Part shown: positions 26,353 through 34,439 of the stretch, piece after piece
Position numbering within the stretch: the first letter of the stretch is position 1
Layout: each line of letters begins with the position of its first letter
Assembly: GCA_016710165.1 (NCBI GenBank)
Contig: JADJLJ010000001.1
Span: forward strand, 744,001 to 808,000
From: Chitinophagaceae bacterium
GTDB taxonomy: Bacteria > Bacteroidota > Bacteroidia > Chitinophagales > Chitinophagaceae
Length of the DNA stretch: 64,000 nucleotides
Direction of reading: 5' to 3'
The notes under the pieces: generated by a model
Seen by the model: only the letters and a program-made list of their open reading frames with translations
The model's database searches: none
Told to the model about the DNA's origin: nothing
Translations under genes and position numbers: made by a program

Positions 26353-27341
26353 TGGAACGATATTAATTTTTTAAATGATTGATAAGCCCTCCCGCTCTCC
26401 AGGCTTTCTACTGCCAGTTGGTAACAGGCTTCGTAACCTTCATATTTTCCCGTGCATTGCAATGCCATCGCCGAATTAGCCAGTACCACCGCATTCTGTG
26501 CCCAGCTTCCCTCCCCCTTCAATATCTTCAGGAAGATCCCTGCAGCTTCCTCCACGGAATTACCCCCATGAATGTCCGTTGGGTTCACCGTCCGCTTCCC
26601 AAGTTGTTCAGCACTGCAGATCTTTTCCCCGCTGTTGCTTATTATTTTAGTATCCCCTGTCAGGGAAATCTCATCATAGCCATCCAGGCCATGAATAATG
26701 GTAAAAGCACCCGCTCCCTGCTGCAATAAATAATTATATATCCTGGCCATCTCCAGGTTATACACGCCCACCAGCAGGTATTTTGGTGAAGCAGGGTTCA
26801 CCATCGGGCCCAGCATATTAAAAAAGGTACGAACGCCCAGGCTCTTCCGGATGGGACCTACCACTTTCAATGCCGGGTGAAATAACGGAGCATGTAAAAA
26901 ACAAATATTGGCTTCTTCCAGTTCTTTTTTCAATGCTCCTGTATCGGCTTTAAAAGTATAACCCAGTTGTTCCATTACATTGCTGGAGCCGCTGATGGAG
27001 GAAGCGCCGTAATTACCATGTTTGGCAACTTTGTTACCCGTTCCTGCCACGATAAAACAACTGAGGGTAGAGATATTGAATGTATTCTTCCCGTCGCCGC
27101 CCGTACCAACTATATCCATCAGTTCATATCCATCCAGGCCAACCTGCACACGTAGTTCCAGCAATGCATCCCGGAAGCCCTGCAGTTCATCAATACTGAT
27201 GCTGCGCATTAAATACACGGTAATGAATGCGGCGATCTCTGCATCACTGTACACTTTTTTGGAAATATTGTGCAATACTTCCTTTGCCTGTTCCCTGGAA
27301 AGGCTTTTGTGTTCGAATAAATAGTTCAGGATCTTTTTCAT
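26349..27341 (-). CDS. trpD: Anthranilate phosphoribosyltransferase
   Basis: It transfers ribose phosphate from PRPP to anthranilate. DIVGTGGDGKNTFNISTLS holds the PRPP site; KHGNYGASSISGSSNVMEQLG, FLHAPLFHPALK and the RTFFNMLGPMVNPA block are typical. Length 330 is normal. Translation of trpC is coupled through an ATGA overlap. Confidence 0.95.
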   Translation of the reverse strand: MKKILNYLFEHKSLSREQAKEVLHNISKKVYSDAEIAAFITVYLMRSISIDELQGFRDALLELRVQVGLDGYELMDIVGTGGDGKNTFNISTLSCFIVAGTGNKVAKHGNYGASSISGSSNVMEQLGYTFKADTGALKKELEEANICFLHAPLFHPALKVVGPIRKSLGVRTFFNMLGPMVNPASPKYLLVGVYNLEMARIYNYLLQQGAGAFTIIHGLDGYDEISLTGDTKIISNSGEKICSAEQLGKRTVNPTDIHGGNSVEEAAGIFLKILKGEGSWAQNAVVLANSAMALQCTGKYEGYEACYQLAVESLESGRAYQSFKKLISFQ

Positions 27342-27348
27342 GCCCCTG

Positions 27349-27440
27349 TCTCCGCCTGCTGGCGGAGAACTTAGATTTATGATGAATACTATTTTTACTC
27401 TTGCCTAGTTCCTCCGCCAGTTGGCGGGGGCGGAGGGGGT
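27349..27440. repeat. Pair of CCGCC..GGCGG palindromes between trpG and trpD
   Basis: TCTCCGCC-TGCT-GGCGGAGA (27349-27368) and CCGCCAGTTGGCGG with GC-rich flanks (27411-27439). The second encodes the last residues of TrpG. Two more members flank the trpE start (29530-29549 and 29625-29662). Confidence 0.85.
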
Positions 27441-28001
27441 TAACCAGTTCCGCAATATCTGCTCCCCGTCCGGCGTCAGCACACTCTCCGGGTGAAACTG
27501 AACTCCCTGCACATCAAATTCTTTATGCTGCAACCCCATGATATATCCATTCGCATCCCGTGCAGTTACTTCCAGCACCCCGGGAAGGTCATCATCGCTT
27601 ACGATCCAGCTATGGTAACGCCCTGCTTCGATTTCCTCTCCAAGTCCTTTCAGGATCCCGGACCTGGTATTCAGAATTTTTACCGGGGTTGCCACCCCAT
27701 GATAAACAGTAGTAAGGTTCACCAATGTTCCTCCAAAAGCTTCCGCTATGGCCTGGTGTCCGAGGCAAACACCCAATATCGATTTTGAAGCGGCATATTC
27801 CTTTATCAATGGCAAAAGCAAACCGGCTTCTTTCGGGATACCTGGTCCCGGGGATAAAATTATTTTATCATAAACGGCAATGTCCGCTAAACCGATCCGG
27901 TCATTGCGGAACACATCAATTTTCTCACCCGTTATCTTTTCAACAAGATGAACGAGGTTGTACGTGAACGAATCGTAATTATCGAATACTAAGATTTTCA
28001 T
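27405..28001 (-). CDS. trpG: Anthranilate synthase component II (glutamine amidotransferase)
   Basis: It hydrolyses glutamine and passes ammonia to TrpE. The class I GATase triad is Cys79 in LGVCLGHQAIAEAFGG and the His/Glu of QFHPESVLT. MKILVFDNYDSFTYNLVHL and ILSPGPGIP are conserved. The last dozen residues (WLTPSAPANWRRN) are translated from a palindromic repeat, so the native end was probably LRNWL plus a few residues. The gene lies 86 bases after trpE, with a heptamer hairpin between. Confidence 0.95.
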   Translation of the reverse strand: MKILVFDNYDSFTYNLVHLVEKITGEKIDVFRNDRIGLADIAVYDKIILSPGPGIPKEAGLLLPLIKEYAASKSILGVCLGHQAIAEAFGGTLVNLTTVYHGVATPVKILNTRSGILKGLGEEIEAGRYHSWIVSDDDLPGVLEVTARDANGYIMGLQHKEFDVQGVQFHPESVLTPDGEQILRNWLTPSAPANWRRN

Positions 28002-28015
28002 GGTCTGACGTTAAT

Positions 28016-28088
28016 GTTCATGGTTCATAGTTCATGGTTCATGGAAGCGGGTTCTGCTATGAACCATCAACCATGAACCATGAACAAT
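28016..28088. repeat. Inverted 7-bp repeat arrays between trpE and trpG
   Basis: Four units of GTTCAT[GA] (28016-28043) face four units of [GC]AACCAT/GAACAAT (28061-28088) across a 17-base loop. The transcript could form a stem of up to 28 bp inside the trp operon. The right arm touches the trpE stop codon at 28088. The same heptamer occurs inside argS. Confidence 0.85.
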
Positions 28089-29521
28089 TAATCGATATTT
28101 CCTGCCCCTTCAATGGCCTGTTTCAATGCGTTCAGTTTATTATTCACTTCCTGCAGTTCAGTTTCCGGTTCACTGGCTGCTACGATACCGGCACCCGCCT
28201 GGTAGAACAGGGTATTATCCCTGCTCAAAAATGTACGGATCATGATGGCATGGTTGATGCTGTTGTCGAAACCGATGAAACCGATGGCCCCGCCATAATA
28301 ACCGCGGGCTGTTGTTTCATATTCACTGATCAGCTGCATGGCCTTTATTTTCGGAGCCCCGCTTAACGTACCTGCCGGAAAAGTGGCCGCCAGCAAGGTG
28401 AACGGGTTTATGTCACCATCCACTTTCCCGGTCACTTCGCTCACCAAATGTATGACATGGCTATAGTAATTTATTTTCTTGTATTGCGTCACTGCTACTT
28501 CGCTGCACACCCTGCTCAGGTCATTCCGGGCCAGGTCAACCAGCATCACGTGTTCGGCATTTTCCTTTGGTTCGTTCTTCAATTGTACCGCAAGCAGTTC
28601 ATCCTGTTCATCATCGCCCGTTCTCTTGAACGTGCCGGCAATGGGATGAACAACAGCCTTACCTTTGTCAACGATCAGCTGGCTTTCGGGTGAAGAACCC
28701 ATCAGTTTATAATCGCCGTAATCAAAATAAAATAAATACGGGCTCGGGTTGATGCTCCGCAGTGCCCGGGATACATTAAAATCATCCCCGGTAAAATGCT
28801 GCTCAAAACGCCTGCTGAGCACAACCTGGAATACATCTCCCCGGTAACAGGCGGCGATCCCCTTCTTCACCATTTCCACATAGGCTGCATCGGTCATATT
28901 GGACATCTCTTCTCCAACACTCCTGAATGGAAAAACAGGAACGTCGCGGTTCCTGATCAGGCTTTCAATTATTTCCAGCTCACTCTCTATCCCCTGTACC
29001 TGGTTTTCGCAAAGGAGCAGTTCATCTTTAAAATGATCGATGGCGATCATGTACTGATAAAGGCGGTAACGTATTAACGGAATGCCGCTCCCCTCTCCTC
29101 CTGGAGAGTCCCGATACCCATCGGGAGGGGGTATGTCATCAAAGAACTGAACCGCCTCATAGCTGGTATAACCAAATAACCCCTGTGCAACACGTACCGG
29201 TTTTGTTACGGCCCCCTTTATTTCAAACCGCTGCATGAATTCCCGGAGATGCCGGGTTACGTCCCCCGGGGTATCGATCCTGATCCGTTCAGCATGCTGG
29301 CCCGGAAGTTTAAATTCAATGACAGAAGGATTGCTTACCTCAATTCCTGCAATGGCATTGACACCGATGAATGAATAACTGTTCTCCCCGGCGTGGAAAT
29401 CGGTACTCTCCAATAGTATCGTATCCCTGAACCGGTCACGCAGGCGCAGGTAAATGCCAACAGGTGTATATACATCGGCGAGCATTTTTTTGTACGTGGT
29501 TTGTATCTCTATTCTTTTCAT
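28088..29521 (-). CDS. trpE: Anthranilate synthase component I
   Basis: It makes anthranilate from chorismate with ammonia from TrpG. LLEST at residues 37-41 is the tryptophan feedback-binding motif, so allosteric inhibition is expected. The C-terminal chorismate domain shows FQVVLSRRFE, SPSPYLFYFDYG-like NPSPYLFYFD, GSSPESQL, HPIAGTFKRTG, EHVMLVDLARNDL and GTLSGAPKIKAM. Residues 131-146 (PPDGYRDSPGGEGSG) are encoded by two abutting palindromes and look inserted. Length 477 including this is normal. Confidence 0.95.
   Translation of the reverse strand: MKRIEIQTTYKKMLADVYTPVGIYLRLRDRFRDTILLESTDFHAGENSYSFIGVNAIAGIEVSNPSVIEFKLPGQHAERIRIDTPGDVTRHLREFMQRFEIKGAVTKPVRVAQGLFGYTSYEAVQFFDDIPPPDGYRDSPGGEGSGIPLIRYRLYQYMIAIDHFKDELLLCENQVQGIESELEIIESLIRNRDVPVFPFRSVGEEMSNMTDAAYVEMVKKGIAACYRGDVFQVVLSRRFEQHFTGDDFNVSRALRSINPSPYLFYFDYGDYKLMGSSPESQLIVDKGKAVVHPIAGTFKRTGDDEQDELLAVQLKNEPKENAEHVMLVDLARNDLSRVCSEVAVTQYKKINYYSHVIHLVSEVTGKVDGDINPFTLLAATFPAGTLSGAPKIKAMQLISEYETTARGYYGGAIGFIGFDNSINHAIMIRTFLSRDNTLFYQAGAGIVAASEPETELQEVNNKLNALKQAIEGAGNID
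29089..29130 (-). repeat. Two palindromes inserted in trpE
   Basis: CTCTCC-TCCT-GGAGAG (29093-29108) directly abuts TCCCGAT-ACCC-ATCGGGA (29109-29126), followed by GGGG. The block replaces a variable loop of TrpE in frame. Confidence 0.75.
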
Positions 29522-29529
29522 TACCCCTG

Positions 29530-29662
29530 TCTCCGCCAGTTGGCGGAGAATTTCAATTTATAGTTTATAAAATAATTTCTGACTGCATACAATAAAGAAA
29601 TGCTTTTACTATTTTTTACTCCTGCCCGGTTCCTTCGCGAACTGGCGGAGGTGGAGGGGCAT
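29530..29662. repeat. CCGCCAGTTGGCGG palindromes upstream of trpE
   Basis: TCTCCGCC-AGTT-GGCGGAGA is at 29530-29549, 8 bases upstream of the trpE start. A second, degenerate copy (TTCGCGAACTGGCGGAGG) at 29632-29649 adjoins the attenuator terminator. The first would form a hairpin around the trpE ribosome-binding region. Confidence 0.75.
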
Positions 29663-29663
29663 C

Positions 29664-29691
29664 AAAAAGCCCCAACACATCGTGTCGGGGC
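29664..29691 (-). terminator. trp attenuator terminator
   Basis: On the minus strand GCCCCGACAC-GAT-GTGTTGGGGC is a 10-bp stem with one G-T pair, followed by TTTTT. It lies 43 bases after the leader peptide stop and 143 bases before trpE. Confidence 0.85.
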
Positions 29692-29748
29692 CCGTAATTA
29701 TTTAGTTACATGTAATAACAGTGCAGCGACACGTCAGTCTTTTGACTG
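29681..29748 (-). promoter_or_regulatory. Antiterminator and pause hairpin of the trp leader
   Basis: Minus-strand CGTGTCG (29727-29733) is exactly complementary to CGACACG (29681-29687), which is part of the terminator's 5' arm. The two structures exclude each other. CAGTC-AAAA-GACTG (29735-29748), overlapping the Trp codons' end and the stop, is the candidate pause hairpin. A ribosome stalled on the Trp codons would mask it and free the antiterminator. Confidence 0.75.
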
Positions 29749-29787
29749 CCACCACCAACTGCTGCTATTTGTATTGATCATGCTCAT
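29734..29787 (-). CDS. trpL: trp leader peptide with three consecutive Trp codons
   Basis: This short frame encodes MSMINTNSSSWWWQSKD (17 residues). The second ATG at 29781 is likelier, because AGGA lies six bases before it, giving 15 residues. Three TGG codons in a row are followed after four codons by TGA and then by the antiterminator/terminator pair. Classical attenuation predicts read-through into trpE when charged tRNA-Trp is scarce. The peptide itself needs no function. The frame is too short for automatic callers. Confidence 0.85.
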   Translation of the reverse strand: MSMINTNSSSWWWQSKD

Positions 29788-29817
29788 TCCTGTTGCAAAT
29801 ATGTGTACAAATCGGTT

Positions 29818-29837
29818 ACTAAAAAAACTTTTTTAGT
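29818..29837. promoter_or_regulatory. Perfect inverted repeat upstream of trpL
   Basis: ACTAAAAAA-AC-TTTTTTAGT is a 9-bp perfect inverted repeat between trpL and the divergent GNAT gene. It may be an operator or a transcription barrier. No recognisable TAnnTTTG box was found for the trp transcript; the nearest is CATATTTG, with one mismatch. Confidence 0.35.
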
Positions 29838-29859
29838 AAATTGAATAAATTTTTACAAT

Positions 29860-30150
29860 ATGCTGATACAACAGAAACAGGATGGCAGCAAAGGCTCCTT
29901 TTATGTGGAAGAGCAAGGAAGGCCGCTGGCCGAAATGACCTGGTCGATGACCGGAACCGACCTGATGATCATTGACCACACCGAGGTATCAGATGAATTA
30001 AGGGGTAAAAATGTGGGCTACCAGCTGGTGAACGCTGCCGTGGAATATGCCCGGGCAAACCACATCAGAATTTTACCACTCTGTCCCTTTGCAAACTCCG
30101 TTTTCAAAAGAAAAGCAGAAGAATTTGGCGACGTACTCAGGGGGAATTGA
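29860..30150 (+). CDS. Small GNAT family acetyltransferase (YjdJ/NATD1 type)
   Basis: At 96 residues this is the minimal GNAT fold of the YjdJ/NATD1 group: FYVEEQGRPLAEMTWSM, then IIDHTEVSDELRGKNVGYQLV (acetyl-CoA loop), then YARANHIRILPLCPFANSVF with the conserved Cys-Pro. Members bind acetyl-CoA; the substrate is unknown. It is divergent from the trp leader and followed 24 bases later by an oxidoreductase-like gene. Confidence 0.8.
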   Translation: MLIQQKQDGSKGSFYVEEQGRPLAEMTWSMTGTDLMIIDHTEVSDELRGKNVGYQLVNAAVEYARANHIRILPLCPFANSVFKRKAEEFGDVLRGN

Positions 30151-30174
30151 AGTAACTTCATCAAAATAAAAAAA

Positions 30175-30804
30175 GTGAACCTCATCGTATTCGGAGCCAC
30201 CGGCCAGGTGGGTAAGCAACTGGTTCAGCAGGCGCTGTTCAAAGGCCATCATGTAAAAGCATTTGGAAGGAATGTTTATACCACCGTTTTTTTGCAGGCA
30301 GATGACCTGCAACTGGTACAAGGGGCTTTGTTTGATGAAGGCGAAGTGTATAAAGCGGTCAAAGGTTGCGATGCGGTGCTCTCTGCCATTGGCGGCGCCT
30401 CCGACGGAAGCGATAAGACCCGTACGCTCGGTATGAAGAACATCATAAAGCAAATGAACAAGGCGGGCGTGAAGCGGATCGTTGCGCTTGGCGGCCTGGG
30501 CGTTCTGAATGCAGATGAGACCAGACTGTTGATCGACAAAGAGGATTACCCGCCGGAATATAAAGCCGTGGGCCTGGAGCATAAAAAAGCGTTTGAACTG
30601 CTGAACCAAAGCGGGCTGGACTGGACCTTTGTTTGTTCTCCCGATATTATTGACAAGGGGCCAACGGGCAGCTATGTCACCAATGCCGGTTATCCTCCCG
30701 AACAGAATAAATACAGGATCAATACCGGTGACCTGGCCATGTTCATGCTGAATGAACTGGAAAAGAATGAGTACATTAAACAACGCGTTGGAATTTCAAA
30801 CTGA
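30175..30804 (+). CDS. NAD(P)-binding protein, atypical SDR (NmrA-like)
   Basis: The start is GTG at 30175, since no ATG exists upstream in frame before the previous gene. The N-terminus LIVFGATGQVGKQLVQQAL is the GATGxxG dinucleotide site. Mid-protein, VLSAIGGASDGSDKTRTLG and VKRIVALGGLG match the NAD(P)-binding atypical SDRs related to flavin reductase/NmrA. The typical YxxxK is replaced by EHKKAFELL. It may sense or reduce a cofactor; the substrate is unknown. Confidence 0.75.
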   Translation: MNLIVFGATGQVGKQLVQQALFKGHHVKAFGRNVYTTVFLQADDLQLVQGALFDEGEVYKAVKGCDAVLSAIGGASDGSDKTRTLGMKNIIKQMNKAGVKRIVALGGLGVLNADETRLLIDKEDYPPEYKAVGLEHKKAFELLNQSGLDWTFVCSPDIIDKGPTGSYVTNAGYPPEQNKYRINTGDLAMFMLNELEKNEYIKQRVGISN

Positions 30805-30821
30805 AAATACAAACACACAAT

Positions 30822-33230
30822 ATGAAAAATATCTTCATCATCGCCCTGCTGTTCATTGGCAACAGCCTCTTCGCCCAGGATGCCATCGAATACCAGGTAC
30901 CGCCCAAAGAGATTTACGACCTGGTAATGGCAAAACCAACCCCCGGCGTCAGCTTCGACAGTAAAGGGCAATACATGCTCCTGCTCGACCGGAGTGACAT
31001 GCCATCGGTGGAAGACCTTGCCCAGCCCGAGTTACGCATCGCCGGGCTACGGATAAACCCAAACAATTTCGGACCCAGCAGGACCAGCTATTTTACCAAT
31101 ATCACCATTAAAGAAGTGGCAACCGGCAAAGAATTCCCTGTTACCGGCTTACCGGCTAACCTGAAAGCCGGCAACCTGCAATGGAGCCCCGATGAAGACA
31201 AAGCCGCTTTCACCAATACCACCGGCAACGGCATTGATATTTATGTGTTGGGTATTAAAACCCGCAAAGCAACCAAAATAAACAAAGCTGCCGTTAACCT
31301 GGTTTTAAACGCGGCTTTCGACTGGATAGACAACAACAGCCTGCTCTATGCTGCCGTAAACAAGCCGCTCAGCATGGCGCCAAAAAAACCACTGGCACCA
31401 AAAGGCCCGGTTGTACAGCAGAACTTAGGCAAGGTAGCTGCCAGCGTTACCTTCCAGGACCTGATAAAATCTCCCTTTGATGAAACACAGTTTGAATTTT
31501 ATGCCAGCACCCAACTGGTAAAAAACACCAATGGCATTGAAACGAAGATCGGTACACCAGCCATATACAGCAGTGTAAATATATCTCCTGATAAAAAATA
31601 CCTGCTTGTAAAAAGAATTGACAAACCCTTTTCCTATTTAGTTACCGCCGGTGGCTTTAACAGCACCATGATGATAACCGACATGAACCTGGTCACTGTA
31701 AAAGTGCTGGCAAAATTACCGAGCAGCGAGCTGGCGCCAAGAGGAAACGACAATGTATTGAATGCACCCCGTGGTTATGGCTGGTTAAGTAATTCGCCGG
31801 CAACCGTAAGGTGGATAGAGCCATTGGACAGCGGCCTCATCAAAAATAAAATGGATCACCATGATGCAGCTTTTACGTTAGCAGCTCCATTTACCGGCAC
31901 GCCAAAAGAACTCGTAAAAACTGCCGAACGCATGTACAGTATAACGGATGTTACTGCCGATCTTTTCTTTGTTACCGAAGGTTCGCGGGCAAAACACCGA
32001 ATGAAGATGAGCAAGATGTATGGCAATGGAAAAATGGAAGTGCTGGTTGACCGGAGTACCGACGATGCGTATAACGATCCCGGTTCACCCCTCACCGAAA
32101 AAAACAAATGGGGCCGTACTGTTCCCAAACTGATCAACGGTTCACAGTTGGTCATGCGGGGGAATGGCGCTTCAGCCAAAGGCGACCTGCCTTTCCTAAA
32201 CAGTTTCGACATCAATACCAAAGAGACCAAACAGCTCTGGCGCTGCGAAGAACCCTATTATGAGACCGTGACCGATGTGCTGGACTATGATAAGCTGATC
32301 ATTGTTACCAACAGGCAAAGCCAGGATGAACAACCCAATTATTACCTGCGTGACCTGAAAAATAATTCCGTAAAAGCCATCACCGGTTTCCCCGATCCGC
32401 AACCCGGGCTGCGTGGCATCACCAAACAGAAGATCACGTACAAGCGCAAAGATGGTGTTGACCTGGCTGCCGACCTATACCTGCCAAAAGGTTACGATGC
32501 AAAAAAAGACGGGCCATTACCTGTTATCATGTGGGCCTATCCCCGTGAATTTAAAAGTGCAGCCGATGCGGCACAATTGCGTGGCAGCAAATACACATTT
32601 ACCCGGGTAGGCTATGGCTCTGTTGTTTTCTGGGCTACGCAGGGGTATGCTATTATGGATAACACCGAGTTCCCCATTGTGGGCGAAGGCGACAAACAAC
32701 CCAACGATAACTTTGTGGACCAGCTGACCTGGAGCGCTGAAGCCGCCATTGATAAAGTGGCGGAAATGGGTGTTGGCGACCGCAACCGGGTGGCTGTTGG
32801 CGGCCACAGTTACGGGGCATTCATGACCGCAAACCTGCTGGCACATACAAAATTGTTCAAGGCAGGCATTGCCCGCAGCGGCGCTTACAACCGCACCCTC
32901 ACCCCATTTGGTTTCCAGAATGAGGAACGTACCTACTGGCAGGCGCCCGAAGTGTATTTTAAAATGAGCCCCTTCAGTTATGCAAGCCAGATCAAAACAC
33001 CGATGCTGATGATACACGGCGAAGCCGACAACAACCCCGGCACCTTTCCCATACAAAGCGAACGCCTGTACAATGCCATCAAAGGCCATGGCGGCACGGT
33101 ACGTTTTGTGCAACTGCCATTTGAAAGTCATGGTTATGCCGCAAAGGAAAATATACTGCACATGCTTTGGGAACAGGACCAGTGGCTGAGCAAATATGTG
33201 AAGTATTATGGTACGCCGTATGTGAAGTAA
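30822..33230 (+). CDS. S9 family prolyl oligopeptidase-like peptidase
   Basis: The signal peptide ends near SLFAQ. The N-terminal 550 residues are a propeller-like domain (NLQWSPDEDKAAFTN, YILVKRIDKPFSY-type repeats). The C-terminal hydrolase has Ser663 in GGHSYGAF, Asp736 in HGEADNNPG and His770 in ESHGYA. The pattern resembles the secreted glutamyl endopeptidase/dipeptidyl peptidase branch of S9 found in Bacteroidota. It would cleave short peptides in the periplasm. A 17-bp tandem repeat begins directly after its stop. Confidence 0.9.
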   Translation: MKNIFIIALLFIGNSLFAQDAIEYQVPPKEIYDLVMAKPTPGVSFDSKGQYMLLLDRSDMPSVEDLAQPELRIAGLRINPNNFGPSRTSYFTNITIKEVATGKEFPVTGLPANLKAGNLQWSPDEDKAAFTNTTGNGIDIYVLGIKTRKATKINKAAVNLVLNAAFDWIDNNSLLYAAVNKPLSMAPKKPLAPKGPVVQQNLGKVAASVTFQDLIKSPFDETQFEFYASTQLVKNTNGIETKIGTPAIYSSVNISPDKKYLLVKRIDKPFSYLVTAGGFNSTMMITDMNLVTVKVLAKLPSSELAPRGNDNVLNAPRGYGWLSNSPATVRWIEPLDSGLIKNKMDHHDAAFTLAAPFTGTPKELVKTAERMYSITDVTADLFFVTEGSRAKHRMKMSKMYGNGKMEVLVDRSTDDAYNDPGSPLTEKNKWGRTVPKLINGSQLVMRGNGASAKGDLPFLNSFDINTKETKQLWRCEEPYYETVTDVLDYDKLIIVTNRQSQDEQPNYYLRDLKNNSVKAITGFPDPQPGLRGITKQKITYKRKDGVDLAADLYLPKGYDAKKDGPLPVIMWAYPREFKSAADAAQLRGSKYTFTRVGYGSVVFWATQGYAIMDNTEFPIVGEGDKQPNDNFVDQLTWSAEAAIDKVAEMGVGDRNRVAVGGHSYGAFMTANLLAHTKLFKAGIARSGAYNRTLTPFGFQNEERTYWQAPEVYFKMSPFSYASQIKTPMLMIHGEADNNPGTFPIQSERLYNAIKGHGGTVRFVQLPFESHGYAAKENILHMLWEQDQWLSKYVKYYGTPYVK

Positions 33231-33395
33231 CACTGAGCGGAGTCGAAGTGTTGGTTGGAAGTACTGAGCGAAGTCGAAGTACGGGCGAAGTCGAAGTACG
33301 GGCGAAGTCGAAGTACGGGCGAAGTCGAAGTACGAGCGAAGTTGAAGTACGGGCGAAGTCGAAGTACGGGCGAAGTCGAAGTACGGGCCGACTTG
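33231..33395. repeat. 17-bp tandem repeat array
   Basis: GCGAAG recurs exactly every 17 bases at 33268, 33285, 33302, 33319, 33336, 33353 and 33370, with a degenerate eighth at 33387. The unit is GCGAAGTCGAAGTACGG. Two diverged copies (GAGCGGAGTCGAAGT) precede it. It lies in the tail of the S9 peptidase transcript. The unit resembles the GAGCGNAGTCGAAG core also seen at 39184-39199. Confidence 0.95.
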
Positions 33396-33498
33396 AGAAA
33401 TAAGTTTAACAAACTATATTTCTTTACCCAATCCCGTCCCGGTCGCGGCAGGACTTATTTGTGCAGTACACTATTCAAGCATTGGCTGAACAGGAGGG

Positions 33499-34016
33499 TT
33501 AAAATGCCATAAATTCTGATATAATCTTCTTAAATTCAGGCGTTTGCATCATCTTTTCTGTCAAAGCAGTTGCATCAGAAACTTTAGGATATTTTTTTCC
33601 ATTTTAAAAAGCGTACACCCGCAATAATTTTTCGCTTTTTCCTCACTGAGCTCCGCCTTTGCGGATTCAATGCAGCTTGCCAGGAAATCTGACCGGTCTG
33701 CTGAGGACCATGAGCTTTTAGAGACAAGACAATCCTGGATCTCTTTTTTCATTTCAGGGGTATTCAGATCCGCTTCCGTTAACTTAGCGGCCTCTTCGAT
33801 TGCCGGATATTTTCTTTCGATATATTCCTGCATACAATAGCAGTAGTAGCGGGCGGCATCTTCATTCATTCCCTTTTTTGCATTTCCCATACAGTCGGTT
33901 ATAAAAGAATACCGTTCGGCTGAAGGCCAGCCTTTTTTTTCTGCTGACCCCTGGGCAAAAACTTTCCCGGTGAAGAGGATGGAGATCAGCAGGCAGGAGT
34001 ATAGTGCTTTTTTCAT
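33499..34016 (-). pseudogene. Exported Cys-rich protein with internal duplication, frameshifted
   Basis: The signal peptide ends near GKVFAQ. Two homologous halves follow: WPSAERYSFITDCMGNAKK..YYCYCMQEYIERKYP and WSSADRSDFLASCIESAKA..NYCGCTLFKMEK. In the present frame the second half ends early at 33561 (FLMQLL). Adding one A to the A7 run near 33593 restores KKYPKVSDATALTEKMMQTPEF, which aligns with KYPAIEEAAKLTEADLNTPEM of the first half, and moves the stop to 33499 (172 residues). Each half has C-x13-20-CxC spacing, suggesting a disulfide-bonded or metal-binding envelope protein. Sequencing error, true decay and slippage are all possible. Confidence 0.6.
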
Positions 34017-34439
34017 GATGTAATATACAAATTCATTACAAATGAAACCCGCAGCGTATTTTCATGCTGCCGGGTGCGGGCATGCAATAAAGCAAAATTG
34101 TGTGTTGCCGAATCGGCCGTGCTGGCATGACTGCACAAAATCGTTTCCCGTTTAAATAAAAAAGGTCGTAGGTTACAAACAAAAGTTCTTTTAAGCAGAC
34201 CCTGCGAAGATCAGCATTGATCACGGCAAAAGGCTTCCTTATATCCTTGCCTTCACCATCCTGTTCTTCCTGCTGATCCTGTGGTTCTGCACCTGGCTCA
34301 ATGGCCTGGAATGCACGGTTCGTCAGCAGGTGACCAAAAATTCAGGCATTCAAATATTGAGTACATTTATTAAATGAATCCCGGCACACTAAAAAGGTTC
34401 AAAAAGCAACCCGCTTTATATTTTCTTCCATCCCCGTTC
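34017..34439. other. Intergenic region with an orphan transmembrane fragment
   Basis: An open frame at 34219-34377 encodes HGKRLPYILAFTILFF and a further hydrophobic run, then a polar tail and TGA. It looks like one membrane helix with flanking polar residues, but there is no ATG, GTG or TTG between it and the stop codon upstream. It may be a gene remnant, or start at a rare ATT (34216). I see nothing else in this stretch. Confidence 0.3.

Noticed and set aside
29600..29836. Plus-strand frame of 78 codons antisense to the trp leader
   Set aside because: It overlaps the attenuator and leader peptide, which explain the sequence on the other strand.
33231..33395. CRISPR array
   Set aside because: The repeat is contiguous without unique spacers, and no cas genes are in the window.
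33167..33403. Frames on both strands with a repeated RAKSKYGRSRST-like pattern
   Set aside because: They are translations of the 17-bp tandem array.
34036..34224. Minus-strand frame of 62 codons after the frameshifted Cys-rich gene
   Set aside because: No start signal, no signal peptide and no family features.
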